Shown in pieces: positions 41,188-53,330 of a stretch of DNA of 64,000 nt; the stretch's first letter is position 1, and each line of letters opens with the position of its first letter. The translations under genes were made by a program, and so were the position numbers. The stretch is taken from contig NC_090784.1 of assembly GCF_040054535.1 (NCBI RefSeq), forward strand, positions 11,715,001-11,779,000, read 5' to 3'. The DNA comes from Antennarius striatus (lineage: Eukaryota > Chordata > Actinopteri > Lophiiformes > Antennariidae). The notes beneath the pieces are model-generated. The model did not search any database, was not told the origin of the DNA, and saw only the letters and a list, made by a program, of their open reading frames with translations.

Positions 41188-43731
41188 ATGGAGTTCCTCA
41201 CGACTTCTTCTCCCGACGCTCTCAGTGATTTTAACGAGCCTTCTTCGGGCTCCGTCGCTCCTTTTAATACCACATTTTGTGAGTATTTGCAGCGCGCACC
41301 ACCGGGTAGCAATGGAACCAGCGGCTCCGCGAACATCGACACCACTCGCCTCGTCCTGGCCGTTTGTATCACGGCTCTCTACTCTCTCATCTGCGTGGTG
41401 GGACTGGTGGGGAACGTGCTTGTGATGTATGGGGTAGTCAGGTAAGGAATACGGACTCAAAAAGAGGCAAGAAATAAGTTTTGAAATCAAAAAAGAAAAG
41501 AAAAATGCACAAAATGTGTTATTAAGATTTAACTGGCTCCTGGTTACAGCCGATTGGCGTAAGGTGAAACGCGCACGCAGGTGATTAATACATGATCCAA
41601 TCTGGTAATAATCGGTTTTAATACCAGTGATCGATATCGTCTGGCTATTAAAGCAAAAGTAATTATATGCCAATATGTTAACATATGTGCAAATAATGAA
41701 TGCCCACAATTTATTTTTTTCATTTATTTAATTTTGGTCCACACTTCCAGCGCTGCACATTACGCCCACTCCGACACACGCACGGCCCCACGCACGGCCC
41801 CACGCACGGCCCCTACACAAAAGAGGGGAGAGCCGTGTTTTCATTGCACCGATTATTTCTGTCAGGGATTATGTTGTAAAGTCAATTTGCGCAGTAAATG
41901 TCACGTTACTGCGCTTATCCACACACAGGGAGAAGAGACCGAGGCGCCACTGAAGATGCTGAGGGTTCATGTCATTGATTTATTATTGACCTAATGCAGC
42001 TTAAATGAGAGAGTGAGTTGACAGTGACCAGGGGGGGGGCTGCTAGTTAATCATCAGTTTGAAACGCTTCTTAAACCCCATGTGGATTTTATGAAAGACT
42101 AAATGTAACTTTGGGCATATTGGTTTGCCATTTTGAAACTAATGAAGCCAAGTTATCATAAAAGGCAGTGTGCCCTCAAGTCCCCTGGCACAGCAGCTGT
42201 GTCCCAAGGATTAATTGAGTAGAAAACAATATTGAACAGCCAGACAACTGTTCAGCTGCAGCGGTGATAGCCATAATAAATGTTTGTGAATCTGTATTCA
42301 TGAAATTGTTTAACAGCAGCTCGTGGTCAATTAGAGAAGTAAAGGTCTAATGAATTTATTGTAGTGTCATAAAATACAGTATGCATCTAAAAAGGTTTTT
42401 TATCTTGATATAATTCAAGGGGAAAATAACAGATTGTTGCGTGTGATCCAATTAGGCAATAAATTGGTTTATCGCCTTTAAGATCTGTCACACTTTGCCT
42501 CCATATAACAGCCTAAATTTTTTTTAAAAATGCATTCAGTTTCCTCTAATATAAATGCCGTTTCCATGGTATGGGAGTTAGAATGAATGAATTGCTGTTA
42601 TGGTGCTCGGGGCTTTTCTTCCCACTAACAGATACACCAAGATGAAGACTGCCACCAACATCTATATCTTCAACCTGGCTCTCGCCGACGCTCTCGCCAC
42701 CAGCACCCTCCCCTTCCAGAGCGCCAAGTACCTGATGAGCACATGGCCCTTTGGGGAGCCGTTATGTAAAATCATTATAGCAATTGACTACTACAATATG
42801 TTCACAAGCATCTTTACACTCACCATGATGAGTGTGGACCGCTACATCGCTGTCTGTCATCCAGTGAGGGCCCTCGACTTCCGTACACCTGCTAAAGCCA
42901 GAATCATCAACGTCTGCATCTGGATCCTCTCCTCCGCCGTTGGCATCCCTGTGATGGTCATGGCTGTTACCAACGTGACGGACAAAGGTGAGGGATTTTT
43001 AATGTTGACAAAAAATCTTTTAAATGAGCATCATTGTGTGGAAGCTTCATGTATGAGCCCAGTCTTTGTGGCACATTTTGTGGCACGTCTTCAGAGGGTA
43101 ACCCCACCGTAAAAAGAAAATACATTTGAGCTGGGTTATTAACTTGAATGGCTCTCTCCACATGGCACTCTAATAAACTGGTAATTGTTGTAACTCCTCA
43201 GGAAGTACTGCCTGTATGCTCAGATTCCCCAAGCCGGAGTGGTACTGGGACACAGTGATGAAAATCTGCGTGTTCATCTTTGCATTTGTGATTCCTGTTC
43301 TGGTCATCACCATATGCTACGGTCTGATGATCCTGCGACTCAAGAGCGTTCGTTTGCTCTCTGGCTCCAAAGAGAAGGACAGGAACTTGCGACGCATCAC
43401 CCGCATGGTGCTGGTGGTTGTTGCAGCCTTCATCATCTGCTGGACTCCCATCCACATTTTCATCATTGTCAAAACCATGGTGGAAATTGACCGCACCAAC
43501 CTGATGGTGATGGCCAGCTGGCATCTGTGCATCGCGCTGGGCTACATCAACAGCAGTCTCAACCCCGTGCTGTATGCCTTCCTGGATGAGAACTTCAAAA
43601 GGTGCTTCAAGGACTTCTGCTTGCCCCATCGCTCCCGACTGGAGCAGACCAGCTTCTCCAGAACACGTAACAGCACACGGGAGCCGGTGTCGATATGTGC
43701 TCCCGCCCAGAGAGAGAGACCCCCGGCGTGA
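41188..43731 (+). CDS. oprd1: Delta-type opioid receptor (class A GPCR)
   Basis: Gi/o-coupled plasma-membrane receptor for enkephalin-type peptides. Coding exons 41188-41441, 42632-42987 and 43202-43731 join in frame to 379 residues (human 372), with introns at the conserved opioid-receptor positions. N-glycosylation sites are Asn27 and Asn42. Hallmarks: Asp104 (2.50), Cys130 pairing with Cys208 in loop 2, Asp137 (3.32, amine contact), DRY 154-156, CWTPIH at 283-288, NPVLY 324-328. SAKYLM-TWPFGE, the TPAKA motif and WYWDTV in loop 2 favour delta over mu or kappa. Lys294 and Trp310, however, are the residues usual in mu receptors. The ATG was chosen as the first in frame before TM1. Which fish paralogue (a or b) was not determined. 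Confidence 0.95.
41775..41816. repeat. 12-bp GC-rich tandem repeat in oprd1 intron 1
   Basis: Three or more copies of CACGCACGGCCC in a row, CpG-rich, about 340 nt after the exon 1 donor. Confidence 0.85.
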
Positions 43732-46354
43732 CTAGGCATGGGTCTGCTGAAGGAGGGGACACTTCAGGATGACCTGCAGTCAGAGGTCACACAGCTGTCA
43801 AGCGCAGAGGTCTGAGTCTGTAGGTACAGACCTTTAATGTAAAGTTTACACAAATAATTGGTGATTATCATCACATTGAACCCCCCACAGACAAATTCTG
43901 AGATTACAGGTAAAAAATATTGCAGCTTTGGCTTTGGTCTTTATTATGATGATAATGGTACTGACATAAATTTGACATAAATTTGCAAAAATCTGCAGCA
44001 TTCAGTCCTTCCTGATGTATCCCATAAGGCCTCCCTGACAGGAGGAAATGGAAATATGGGAGAAATAACTATGAGAGCCACATAACAACAGTCCTCTGTA
44101 TCCGATTTCGTATTCCATCATTTAAAAAAAACAAACCCTAAAAAACTACCTCAGCAAAGGCCGGCAATCACCATCTCCCAGAATGCATTGCAAGTAGGAT
44201 AATGTGGCTCTCAAGCAAAGGGGGGAGATCCTGCTCTGAAAACAAATATACCAAGAGACAATTGACAATTTTGCTGAGAACAGCTATGACTCCCACTGCT
44301 GCCGTAAAACCCAGAACACATGAGGAGTTGGCCAGGATGATGTGACTCTGTGGAGGAAAGGAGTCTTTTGGAATGTAAAAAACAGACACCTGACAGTCAG
44401 TTTTAAGAAGGAGACAATCTCCTCCAGCAATGTTTTATTCAAGGTCTGAGGTTTTCAATTTGAAGACTTTCAGACAAACATGTTTTTATGCTTGTCATGT
44501 TTGAGTCGGGGGAATCACTGGAATAAGACAAGGTTGAATGCTGTTCATGAAAATGGTGGCATCGCTGAAGCCTGTGTTCGCCTGGTGCTATTGTTCTACA
44601 AAGCAGTACCGTCTTTCTTGCTGACACAGCTTTCAGGAGTGGAGATATGGTTTCCATGTCTTACAAGTGCATGAGGTTTTGTTGCTATAATCACAAAAGG
44701 CGACCGACTGGTTCAGTCAGGTGTGTGAGCAGGGTACCGGTTGCTGTGTTGTGTACTGGATACGGATTTGCTCATCTTGTTTCAGTCATTCGTGCCGACA
44801 ATTATCTGAATCAGAGCAGCAGCGTTTATTCAAGTTTCTTGAGAAGCATCCTCACAGAAGAGAGGATACTTTAAAAGTCATGGAGATAATTTGCTTCTTA
44901 CGAAGTACAATTCTAAAAAGTTATGACACTTCAGAATGTTTGAGGATATGAGGTAGGCTGCACCACAGGATGAAGATTGTCACTGGTCAGGAACATCTAG
45001 TTGGCCTCCGGTAGACAGCGTTACAACTTTGTAAGTTAACTTAGTGCTGGTTATTGATATTGTTGGAACCACCTATAGTACTGTACAGTCAGAAAGTGTC
45101 TGGATGTGATTCTAAAGTGTTGAAGCTTTAAGGGGAGGGTAAGCTGTCCATCAATATCATATGAACAATGAAGGGATAATGGCCCTGCGTATATAAATAG
45201 TCCCACAATGATCAGGTTGTTGGGCAGGACATCGATCCCACGCAAACAGATGAGGCAACAAAAGATTATCTTAATGGCAAAGCAGTGGTGAATGTATGAC
45301 AGGCAGAGCACGTTACCAGACTGTAGTCCAGTCAGTCCTTCAGTGGAGACCGAAATAATCTCCCGATCGATGGCTGGGCAGTCCTGAAGGTCATCAACAG
45401 GAAACTCAAGGCTGTCATCAGATGTTTGTTGCTGACAAACTTTGTCATTTTCTGGACAGCAAAGTAGAAGACTGTATATGATAGCTTGAATTAGATTTTT
45501 GGAAGCTTGTAAAATATATTTTTATTCTTTAACGTTTATTATATTCTTAAATAGTTAATGTGACAACCACATTATAAACCTAAAATAAATTTAAACCTAA
45601 ATAAATACTTTTTTGTCCACACAGCAATAAATAAAGAAACATAGCACTGACGATGAAACAACTTCTTAAGTTTCCTGGATAAAATTGTTAACACATTTTT
45701 TTTTTAAATGTCTACCAACCGATAAAATGATAATTCCTTTGGAGTTTTCCTCTAGGTCTGTTTTTGGTTTCATTCCATTTCAGAGAATCGCTGTTCTACC
45801 TAAAAAAAGAAAAAGCCTGCAGTTAAATAAGAGCCACTAACTAATAATGACTGAGTGTCTCTGAAAACACGGGGTGTGGTTGGGGTGAAGAAACGAAGGG
45901 CTGATCCTAAGGAAATGAGGGTACAGAAAATCCTTGTGCCTGTTTTTGGATCTTTGTGCCATGTAAGCACAATGTACATTTTTGTCATTTCAATTACTTC
46001 GACATAAACGTTTTCAGAACTTAGTTGGGTTTTGTTGCTCATTGTAACTCTTTGTTACTCTGTTGCTCTGTTAATCTGTCGCTGTAGATGCATGTGTTTT
46101 AGCCAGTTTAGCTGTAATTTCTACCTGTAAAGACGCGTAGGATATCACATATTACCAAAACAATTAAATACACAAAAAAAAGCTAATTTCATTAAAGAAA
46201 ATGATTTGGAAAATGTTACGTGTTATTTCATGAAAGAAAATTTAAATAACATGAAAATAGAGAATACTGGTGCCTTCAGCATGCTGAATATTCATCATGG
46301 CCATCAGCTGATTCAATGTTTCTACACAAAAGTACAACCAAACCCTTCAGTTGA
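43732..46354. other. oprd1 3' flank, probable 3' UTR then intergenic
   Basis: No canonical AATAAA follows closely after the oprd1 stop. The first good ones are near 45582-45605. The extent of the 3' UTR is unknown. No further exon seen. Confidence 0.4.
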
Positions 46355-46374
46355 CAGACACACACACACACACG

Positions 46375-46409
<35 letters not shown>

Positions 46410-46436
46410 GCACACACACACACACAGACACACATG
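46355..46436. repeat. (CA)n microsatellite with CGCA variants
   Basis: About 80 nt of CA repeat interrupted twice by CGCACG. Confidence 0.95.
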
Positions 46437-49058
46437 AAAATTAAGTTTGTTCATAATTATTTTCTGCTACCTAGTCAACATTTTGATGATATGTCTAAAA
46501 ACATGTACTTTGATGCCTTATTCAGTGTTATACTTAACATGTTCTGGATTAAAAAGTTTGATCTTTATACATTTTCACATAGAGAAAATTATTTCGTGGG
46601 GGTATAACTGTTTTTCAATGAAAAAAGAAATATATGAAAAAGCACAAGTTGCATATTAAATTTATTTGTTTTTATTTAAAAATTATTGTAAATGCATTTT
46701 CAATAATAACAATCTCTTTAATTGAGGTTATTATTGCACATGTGAACCTTTAGTCTTAGTAAATACCAGCGAGGCCTCCTGGAAGTTAGAACTCTAATTG
46801 TTGGTTCAGACAAACATGGATTACTGGTTGGGTCGTTGCTGACATGGCACCTTTGACTAGGTTAAAGGCTACAGGCTCACATTACACACTTGAAGTGTGT
46901 TTTGAAATGTGACTGTACAAATGAAAACAAAGAAGAAGCTATACTTTTGCATGCAATTATACATAGTACAATGTTGAACCTGTATGGCAGCCAGAGAGCA
47001 TGCTGGGTAAAGTATCTGGCTTAAGGACAGAGGGAGGTTAGATCCTTTGAAAAGACTTAAAGTAACAATGGCCTCAGACCCTGGTTTGTAATGAGGATGT
47101 AAACAAAAGGCCATGAATATCCTGTAATATTGTGAATTTTATAAAATCCATTTTTTTTACTGTATATAGCTGTACTGTGTAATAATACTGTGTAATATTG
47201 GGACTGTTTTCAGCAGCATATTTGGCAGAGCACTCAGAAATTACTAAGTGCATATAGGACTGAAAAATGAACTACACTGCTCCTGTAAGTGGAAATGAAG
47301 GCGCATTACTCTTTTGATTGACTCAATGTTTTTGTGTAGTATAGAAGTATAGAGTACAATCAACTCTAGGTTTTAACTGTTTAAAGGTAACAGCACCCTA
47401 ACTCGAACCATTTTCAGCACATCATAAACTCATCTTGTTTTGAAATAATAAAAATGACAACATCCATGTAACGTGTTTCATTGACTATTGATTGTGTGCA
47501 CTCACCTGCATGGGAACACTGGAGTGGAGATGACATTATAGAGTGCTGGGACATTATTCCAGCTGTCTTATGGCTCATTTCACAGTACATAAGACATGTA
47601 AGTGAGGTCCACAGGAGAGATGGTGAAATTATACAATCTTTTCTGTTTTTACACCATGGTCCTTGTATTACATGTTCAACTGTTCTTTTATTGGACTTCT
47701 TGAACACATTAAAGAGCTGAAGCCATTTTCTGCTGAGAGGCTGTTGATGTCTCAGAGAATAGAAAGCTTGATTAGAAGGCGTTGGTTACATGAATTTCTC
47801 TTTCATAGCATTGTGGATGTTTGAAGCCTTAACAAAGGATTTGATTGGTGGATATTCTCCACGAGTCTAACATCCAACACATCATAGAACTTTCAGCAAC
47901 AGAGCAGACAGACAGAAACATTTATTGGAGGCAGAGTGGATGGTGAGAGGATTGGAACTCATTCTAAATTTCCTGTGAGCAACAAAGGAGTGGAGGATTT
48001 TTCACAACTAGACAAATACACAGTGTTCCCTGCTGAATGGGAGGAGATGAGGAGTCAAACTGGGTGCCATGTGCCAGCTGAGGGTCACAAAGGGATGGAT
48101 GAAAATTTTTGTCTCAATGATGAAGGGGTTAATACTTTTTTTTATCTTAATGTAGAGAAAAACTTTCTAACCTTGTTTAAACATAGTAGACTATTACATT
48201 ATTAGATACTGTACGTTTAACACAAACTGTTGTGATAAAAATTTGTATTTGTGCCTCTTATAGTATGCACATAAACTCATGTTACAAAAAAAGTCCATTA
48301 ATAGCTCTCAAACAAATGATCAGGTATATGAAGTGGCCCAAATACAGACATGTTATACTGAATTATAGTCAGTTGTGGGTCCAGAGGAGCTGCAAAAGTT
48401 AAAAAAAACCCCAACACCCTCAAGTTATATAATTTCGCTGGCAAAAGCACACAACTGTGTCTTGTGATACACTGTAGCCTCAGATAAAATGAAAATAACA
48501 ATAACATCTTCAATAATTACTTTAATATGTTCCCAAACAGTCAGACACAGAAGGCAATCACACGCTGTCTCTGTCAGATGCTGTGCAGAGAAGACCACAT
48601 TCTGTTTTCATATCAGATATCATAAACAAAACAAACGTGTGTGTTCACATGGAGCCATTAAATAAGGTAGAATCAATATATCACGGATATCAAGTAAGTA
48701 GCCAGAAATGCCCATTACAATGATGTATCATGCTGCAGGGTTTGATGCCATATGGTCAGCTTCTCAGATGTGTAAACAAGATGCAGATCAAGACATTGAC
48801 CTGTCGTACAAGCCCAGCGCAGCTGTCGCTCCTCCAGCGTGAATCTCACAAGAAGCCCTCAACTCCCTGGATGACGTCCGATCCATCAAGGCTGTAATTA
48901 CACACACAGACCACGGGCAATGGAAGGCAGACATAACAGTTTGGTTTCCTGGGCATCACATTGATAAATGTTTAGACAGTGCTGTGGCAACAGAATTTTT
49001 TTTCATACAAGGAATGTTTCACATATAATGTTATACAATTTTAATTTGTATAAGTAAG
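46437..49058. other. Intergenic, nothing recognised
   Basis: No exon, RNA gene or named repeat seen on either strand. Confidence 0.4.
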
Positions 49059-49109
<51 letters not shown>

Positions 49110-49110
49110 T
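49059..49110. repeat. (TTA)n microsatellite
   Basis: About 50 nt of TTA triplets. Confidence 0.95.
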
Positions 49111-49499
49111 GTAAGGAAATAATTTCTGGAGTTTGTAATAATCATCACCAAGAAGGTGAATTGAATTTGTTGTTGGTTAGTTTGGTATCTTGGTGGGGAA
49201 TAGGCTATAGAATAAATCTGATTGAATTTTTTTTTTAAATATTGCAGATTAAGTCTCTGATTTTGTAAAGGGTTTGCTAGTATTAATGTGGGCTGAGTAA
49301 TGTGCTTATTTACAGTGATCATCATCATCATTGGACTCCTTTAATTGAATCACATAGGTTTCGAAAATAAAATAAAATCTAGGCCTGCGTTCATATTTGA
49401 CAGAACCTGATTGAACCTGATTTTTTACACCAGGATTTATAAATTAATGAAATGAAATGAAAAACATCACATTAAAAACAGTGAAAGAAATGGGGTCTC

Positions 49500-49740
49500 C
49501 TCTGAACCTAGACCGGTGGATAAAGTTGGGGTCTGGAAATTAAGCAGGAGCAGCGGCCAATGCACACACCGAAATTGGGCTTGCCCCAATCACAGCTCTT
49601 ATTGGGGTCTGCCCCTCCCAATTTTTCTTGCACCAGAATTAAGGGTTCCTCCATCGGCCAAACCCGACTTAAACCTGAAGCGGGAGACCAGCCTGCCTCT
49701 AAATTACCAAACAGAGTTTTCCTTACATGACAAACTTTCT
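49500..49740. other. GC-richer block with nested inverted repeat, unidentified
   Basis: This block has clearly higher GC than its flanks. AAATTGGG (49572) and GCCCCAAT (49583) on the left pair with ATTGGGG (49601) and CCCAATTT (49617) on the right, giving a two-step hairpin of about 53 nt. Short open frames exist on both strands, but none shows a family that I know. Confidence 0.5.
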
Positions 49741-52170
49741 TTAACATCTTAGTGAGCTGTGTGATGTTTTTGAGGCTGTGTGTCGGCTTTTTTCACATAT
49801 ACTGTTTTTATTTATTTATTTTTATCTTTTTCTGACATTTGATTACAACAAAACTTCACACTTTCATCACATTTGCAACATCAACAACAACATCTGAGGA
49901 AAAAAATGGTAGAAGCTTTGGCTTGTGAAATTCCTGTCCCCCGTATTAACAAACACCTCTCCCATTACAAGATGTTGTCAATCAATCACACATTAAATTT
50001 AAGATTTAATTTATTCAGAAACTGTCCGGTCAGTCCCAATAGACGTATGTGTCTTCATCAGTTTCTTGGAGTGAACATAAATTCTTGTTTAGTGACTTTT
50101 AGTAGTTCATTGTCACATGTTTTGACCAGATAAATTTATGGTCTCAATACCAATTAAACTAACTGTATTGAGTAGCTGTGATGATGTGGTAGTCTGTGTC
50201 TGTCCTCTCTCCCAGCATCCAGATTCCTAGTCCCTTCTGAACATGGCCTCTACTGTACAGCGTTGGTCCAAAACTCCTTTACTCTGATCTGTTGTATTAC
50301 CACTTTTCTCAGCATGCGATTTAGCATGAAAACATCAAACCCCAGTGCTGTCATCCTGATTGTCATGCCAGTGAAGAGATACACATCTTCAAGGACTTCT
50401 ACATCCAGCGGGGCCAGACACCAAACTCTCCATGAATGCCTGCTGTCAAGCATGTAGCCTGTCATTAGAGTCCTGTCTGGGCATGGGAGCTCACCAGATC
50501 CAGCTCATCTAGTGGAGAATATTCTGTCAACCGCATTGAGTGGTCAGCTCAACAGCTCCATGTGTGATGAACATTATTTTGTCCAAATGATTTTTTTTTT
50601 TACACATCATGAACTCATTTCCAAAGAAGTGATCTGGATAATTTTCTTGATGCATAATATTCAGCATGTTCCCTACATGATGGGCATCTAGTGTTAATAA
50701 CCTCGAAGGTCACTCCAAATCATTCTGTCCATTCCAGCTTTGGATTTGTGTTACAATACAGCCGTCATTGTGTGACAGGACAAGTTAATTAGGGAGCAAC
50801 AGGCTTTACAAAGGCTGCTGGATTCCAATCAAGGCAAAAGCTAAAAGATAAAAATCTTCCTAATTAAAAAGTTATCATTTCAATGAGACCAAACAGCCTG
50901 TCAGAAGGCTGAAGCAGATGTGCGATATAGAGCCCACACTCAGACATTGTTACCAAAATAAAAGCTTATGTAAGGCCTGTGCTCTGATTACTTGAGCTCC
51001 TTCCCTTCCAAATGAATGCTGTATGATGTAGGTGTCTGAGACTCCATGGTCTCCTCTGTAATTAAACAAGAGGAAGATTAGAGCCTACATGCTTTATGAA
51101 ACATGCAGTTATACTTTATAAGAGTGAAAGGACTTTTAATCATCGCTTGTTATTGCTCAGTCCTTTTGTGAATATTCTCTTAAAGCAGGGGAAACAGTTT
51201 TTAGGTTTTGCAGCATGATGATATTTTGAATATGCCTGCATGAAGAAAGCTGTGTGCAAATGTTTTAGGTGGATGCTTTCAACAGCTCCCATTTACCCAT
51301 GGTGCACCTGCACAGATGAGGTTTTATCGATTCAGCTTCATTTGTTTTCTATTAAAGGCATAGAAAAGAAATATATTGACAGTACTATTAATATTGTAAA
51401 TGTCAACAGAATATGATACATGAGCTACAAATGTGACAGGACACAGTGGTTTGAGTATGTTTATCAAAAGCATGTAAGCATTCATACCTTATACATTTCA
51501 CATCATTCCTCAGATTAAAACAAAAAAATGAAGCCAAGCCCATGTGTTCAGCACAGCGACCACTGCTCCTCCTGACAAACTATTTCAGCCCTGACAAGTC
51601 ATGAATGGCTTCAATTCAAGCGTGTCCTTCAGGACAATTTTGTTATGGAACAGTGTTGCAAAGCCATTTCAAGGCCTTTAGATGTGAGTGCCATTTTAAT
51701 GTCATCATTTGTTTAATGTGGCCTGATAAGAACAAGATGAGTGGACCCTTTACATTTCACTTCACATAAAACAGACAGATGTGTTTCTTTGATGAATGTT
51801 TTAGTTTAGATCATGTGAATCCATAAGTGTTTCTGATTTACATTCCTGACACAAACATGGAATGCTTTGTACCTATACTGTACACTCTGGGTGTTGAGCA
51901 GCTACACTGCACGTGCTTCATGCTTAATGTTTAATGTTTTTGAACCTCTCTTCCACGCCTCTGCCTACTAAATTGAAATATTATGTCTGCAAAGCAAATC
52001 TTACTGTGCTGTAAGTGCCTAACATTAGCTGTACAGTGGCACAATGAGAAAGGACTTGGCTGTAACAGCAGTGTAGCTAGCTCTAGTAAATAATGTCTCA
52101 ACATAAAATAGTCAATCAGCTCCTCTTTAATGTCTAAGGGTGCATTTTGTGTGATTTCTGGTTCGAGTTA
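49741..52170. other. Intergenic, nothing recognised
   Basis: No exon or named repeat seen. Confidence 0.4.
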
Positions 52171-52177
52171 AAAAAGT

Positions 52178-52400
52178 TTCAGCATTGGAGCGGCAGCAGC
52201 TCAGTCCGCTAATTTTAATAATTTTAACAGCTAATTTGAGAGGTGCCAGTTCACCTCCTGAATTCTGCCGAGGTGTCCTTGAGCAAGGCATCCTCCCCCA
52301 ACAAATTACTTATTTGATGCCATGCAGCTGCCCACCGCTCTACCATCATCCCCTCCCTTGCATGCGTACAGGCACCTTATGTGTGTGTGTGTGTGTACTT
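52178..52400 (+). mobile_element. SINE fragment sharing a core with the copy at 38341-38638
   Basis: GCGGCAGCAGCTCAGTCC, then GAGAGGTGCCAGTTCACCTCC, then CTGCCGAGGTGTCCTTGAGC (core), then GCTGCCCACCGCTC, then a (TG)n run at 52376-52397. The order of blocks fits a widespread fish SINE type. Degenerate and without a clear tail. Confidence 0.6.
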
Positions 52401-52791
52401 GGGCCTGTATATCTTCGTGTGTGAAAAATATTGTGGAAAAATTATTTCCCTACGTGGATTATTCAAGTATGATTCTTCTGATTGGTCAGATAAACATTGC
52501 ACCAACTTAATTCTGTCACTTGGGTCCTTCATGACAGGATGCTAATGAAGGACACCATTCAATCCCTTCTACAATCAAATCCTTCATCCGCTTGCAAGCA
52601 ACGTGTCAGATTTAGCAGCACGTGTGGTAATTGACACGGCAGGGCTGAACTGTAAATTGATGCTTTTAATCTGACAGCAAATGGCACAGGATTACCTGTA
52701 CTTTAAATTTTGGTCCTTTTAAATGAAACAATTTAAAAATATTTTCGGTAAGCACTGGATAAAACAACATTTAAAAACTTAAAATTTAATC

Positions 52792-52797
52792 TTTATT
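52792..52797 (-). terminator. rcc1: Candidate poly(A) signal of rcc1
   Basis: TTTATT on the + strand is AATAAA on the gene strand, about 535 nt after the rcc1 stop codon. No nearer canonical signal was noticed. Confidence 0.45.
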
Positions 52798-53330
52798 TTC
52801 AGACAGGAAAGGCAATGTAGTATACAGTATGAAGTGTTACTAAATGTACAAATTGAAGTTTGTGTGCCCAGGGTAAAAGGAACAGTAGTCACATTTCAAC
52901 TCATGTCCAGTCTCAACCAAGGTAAATGAAATCAATGATTTGAAGGGAAAAAAATATTTAAAAAGGCAGCAGTTATGGAATTTTTTTAAAAAGCCTTTCC
53001 TTTACGCCAATCCCCATAGATACACTTTCAAACATCAAACACATTGGTCATACTGACTTAAGGAAAATATTTCAAAGAAAACTCAAAAAACTACTTTTAA
53101 AAAAATAGTCTTTCATTTGTCGTGATCTACGGACATCCTTGAACATTTTTCCCACGACAAGAAAGAAGTCTTCCAGTAAAAAAGGTCTGAATGTCACCTT
53201 TCCCTCAACACAGATCAAGAAATATCCCAGATTACCCCACGCCCACACACCAGCATTGTGATCTATGGCACACTCTGAAATAACAAAAAAGCCCCCCCAG
53301 CTCCCCATCTTTCTCTGCCTCAGATGGAAA

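Noticed and set aside
40934..41425. 163-codon frame across the GA tract into oprd1
   Set aside because: It is in a different frame from the receptor and is mostly Arg-Glu from the GA repeat. The receptor frame from 41188 has the conserved TM1 sequence.
43198..43629. 143-codon antisense frame opposite oprd1 exon 3
   Set aside because: Shadow frame on the opposite strand of a conserved GPCR exon, with no splice context or family resemblance.
50205..50470. Possible coding exon with CVMPVKRY-like segment
   Set aside because: Short open frames on both strands, no splice-phase partner and no recognisable protein family.
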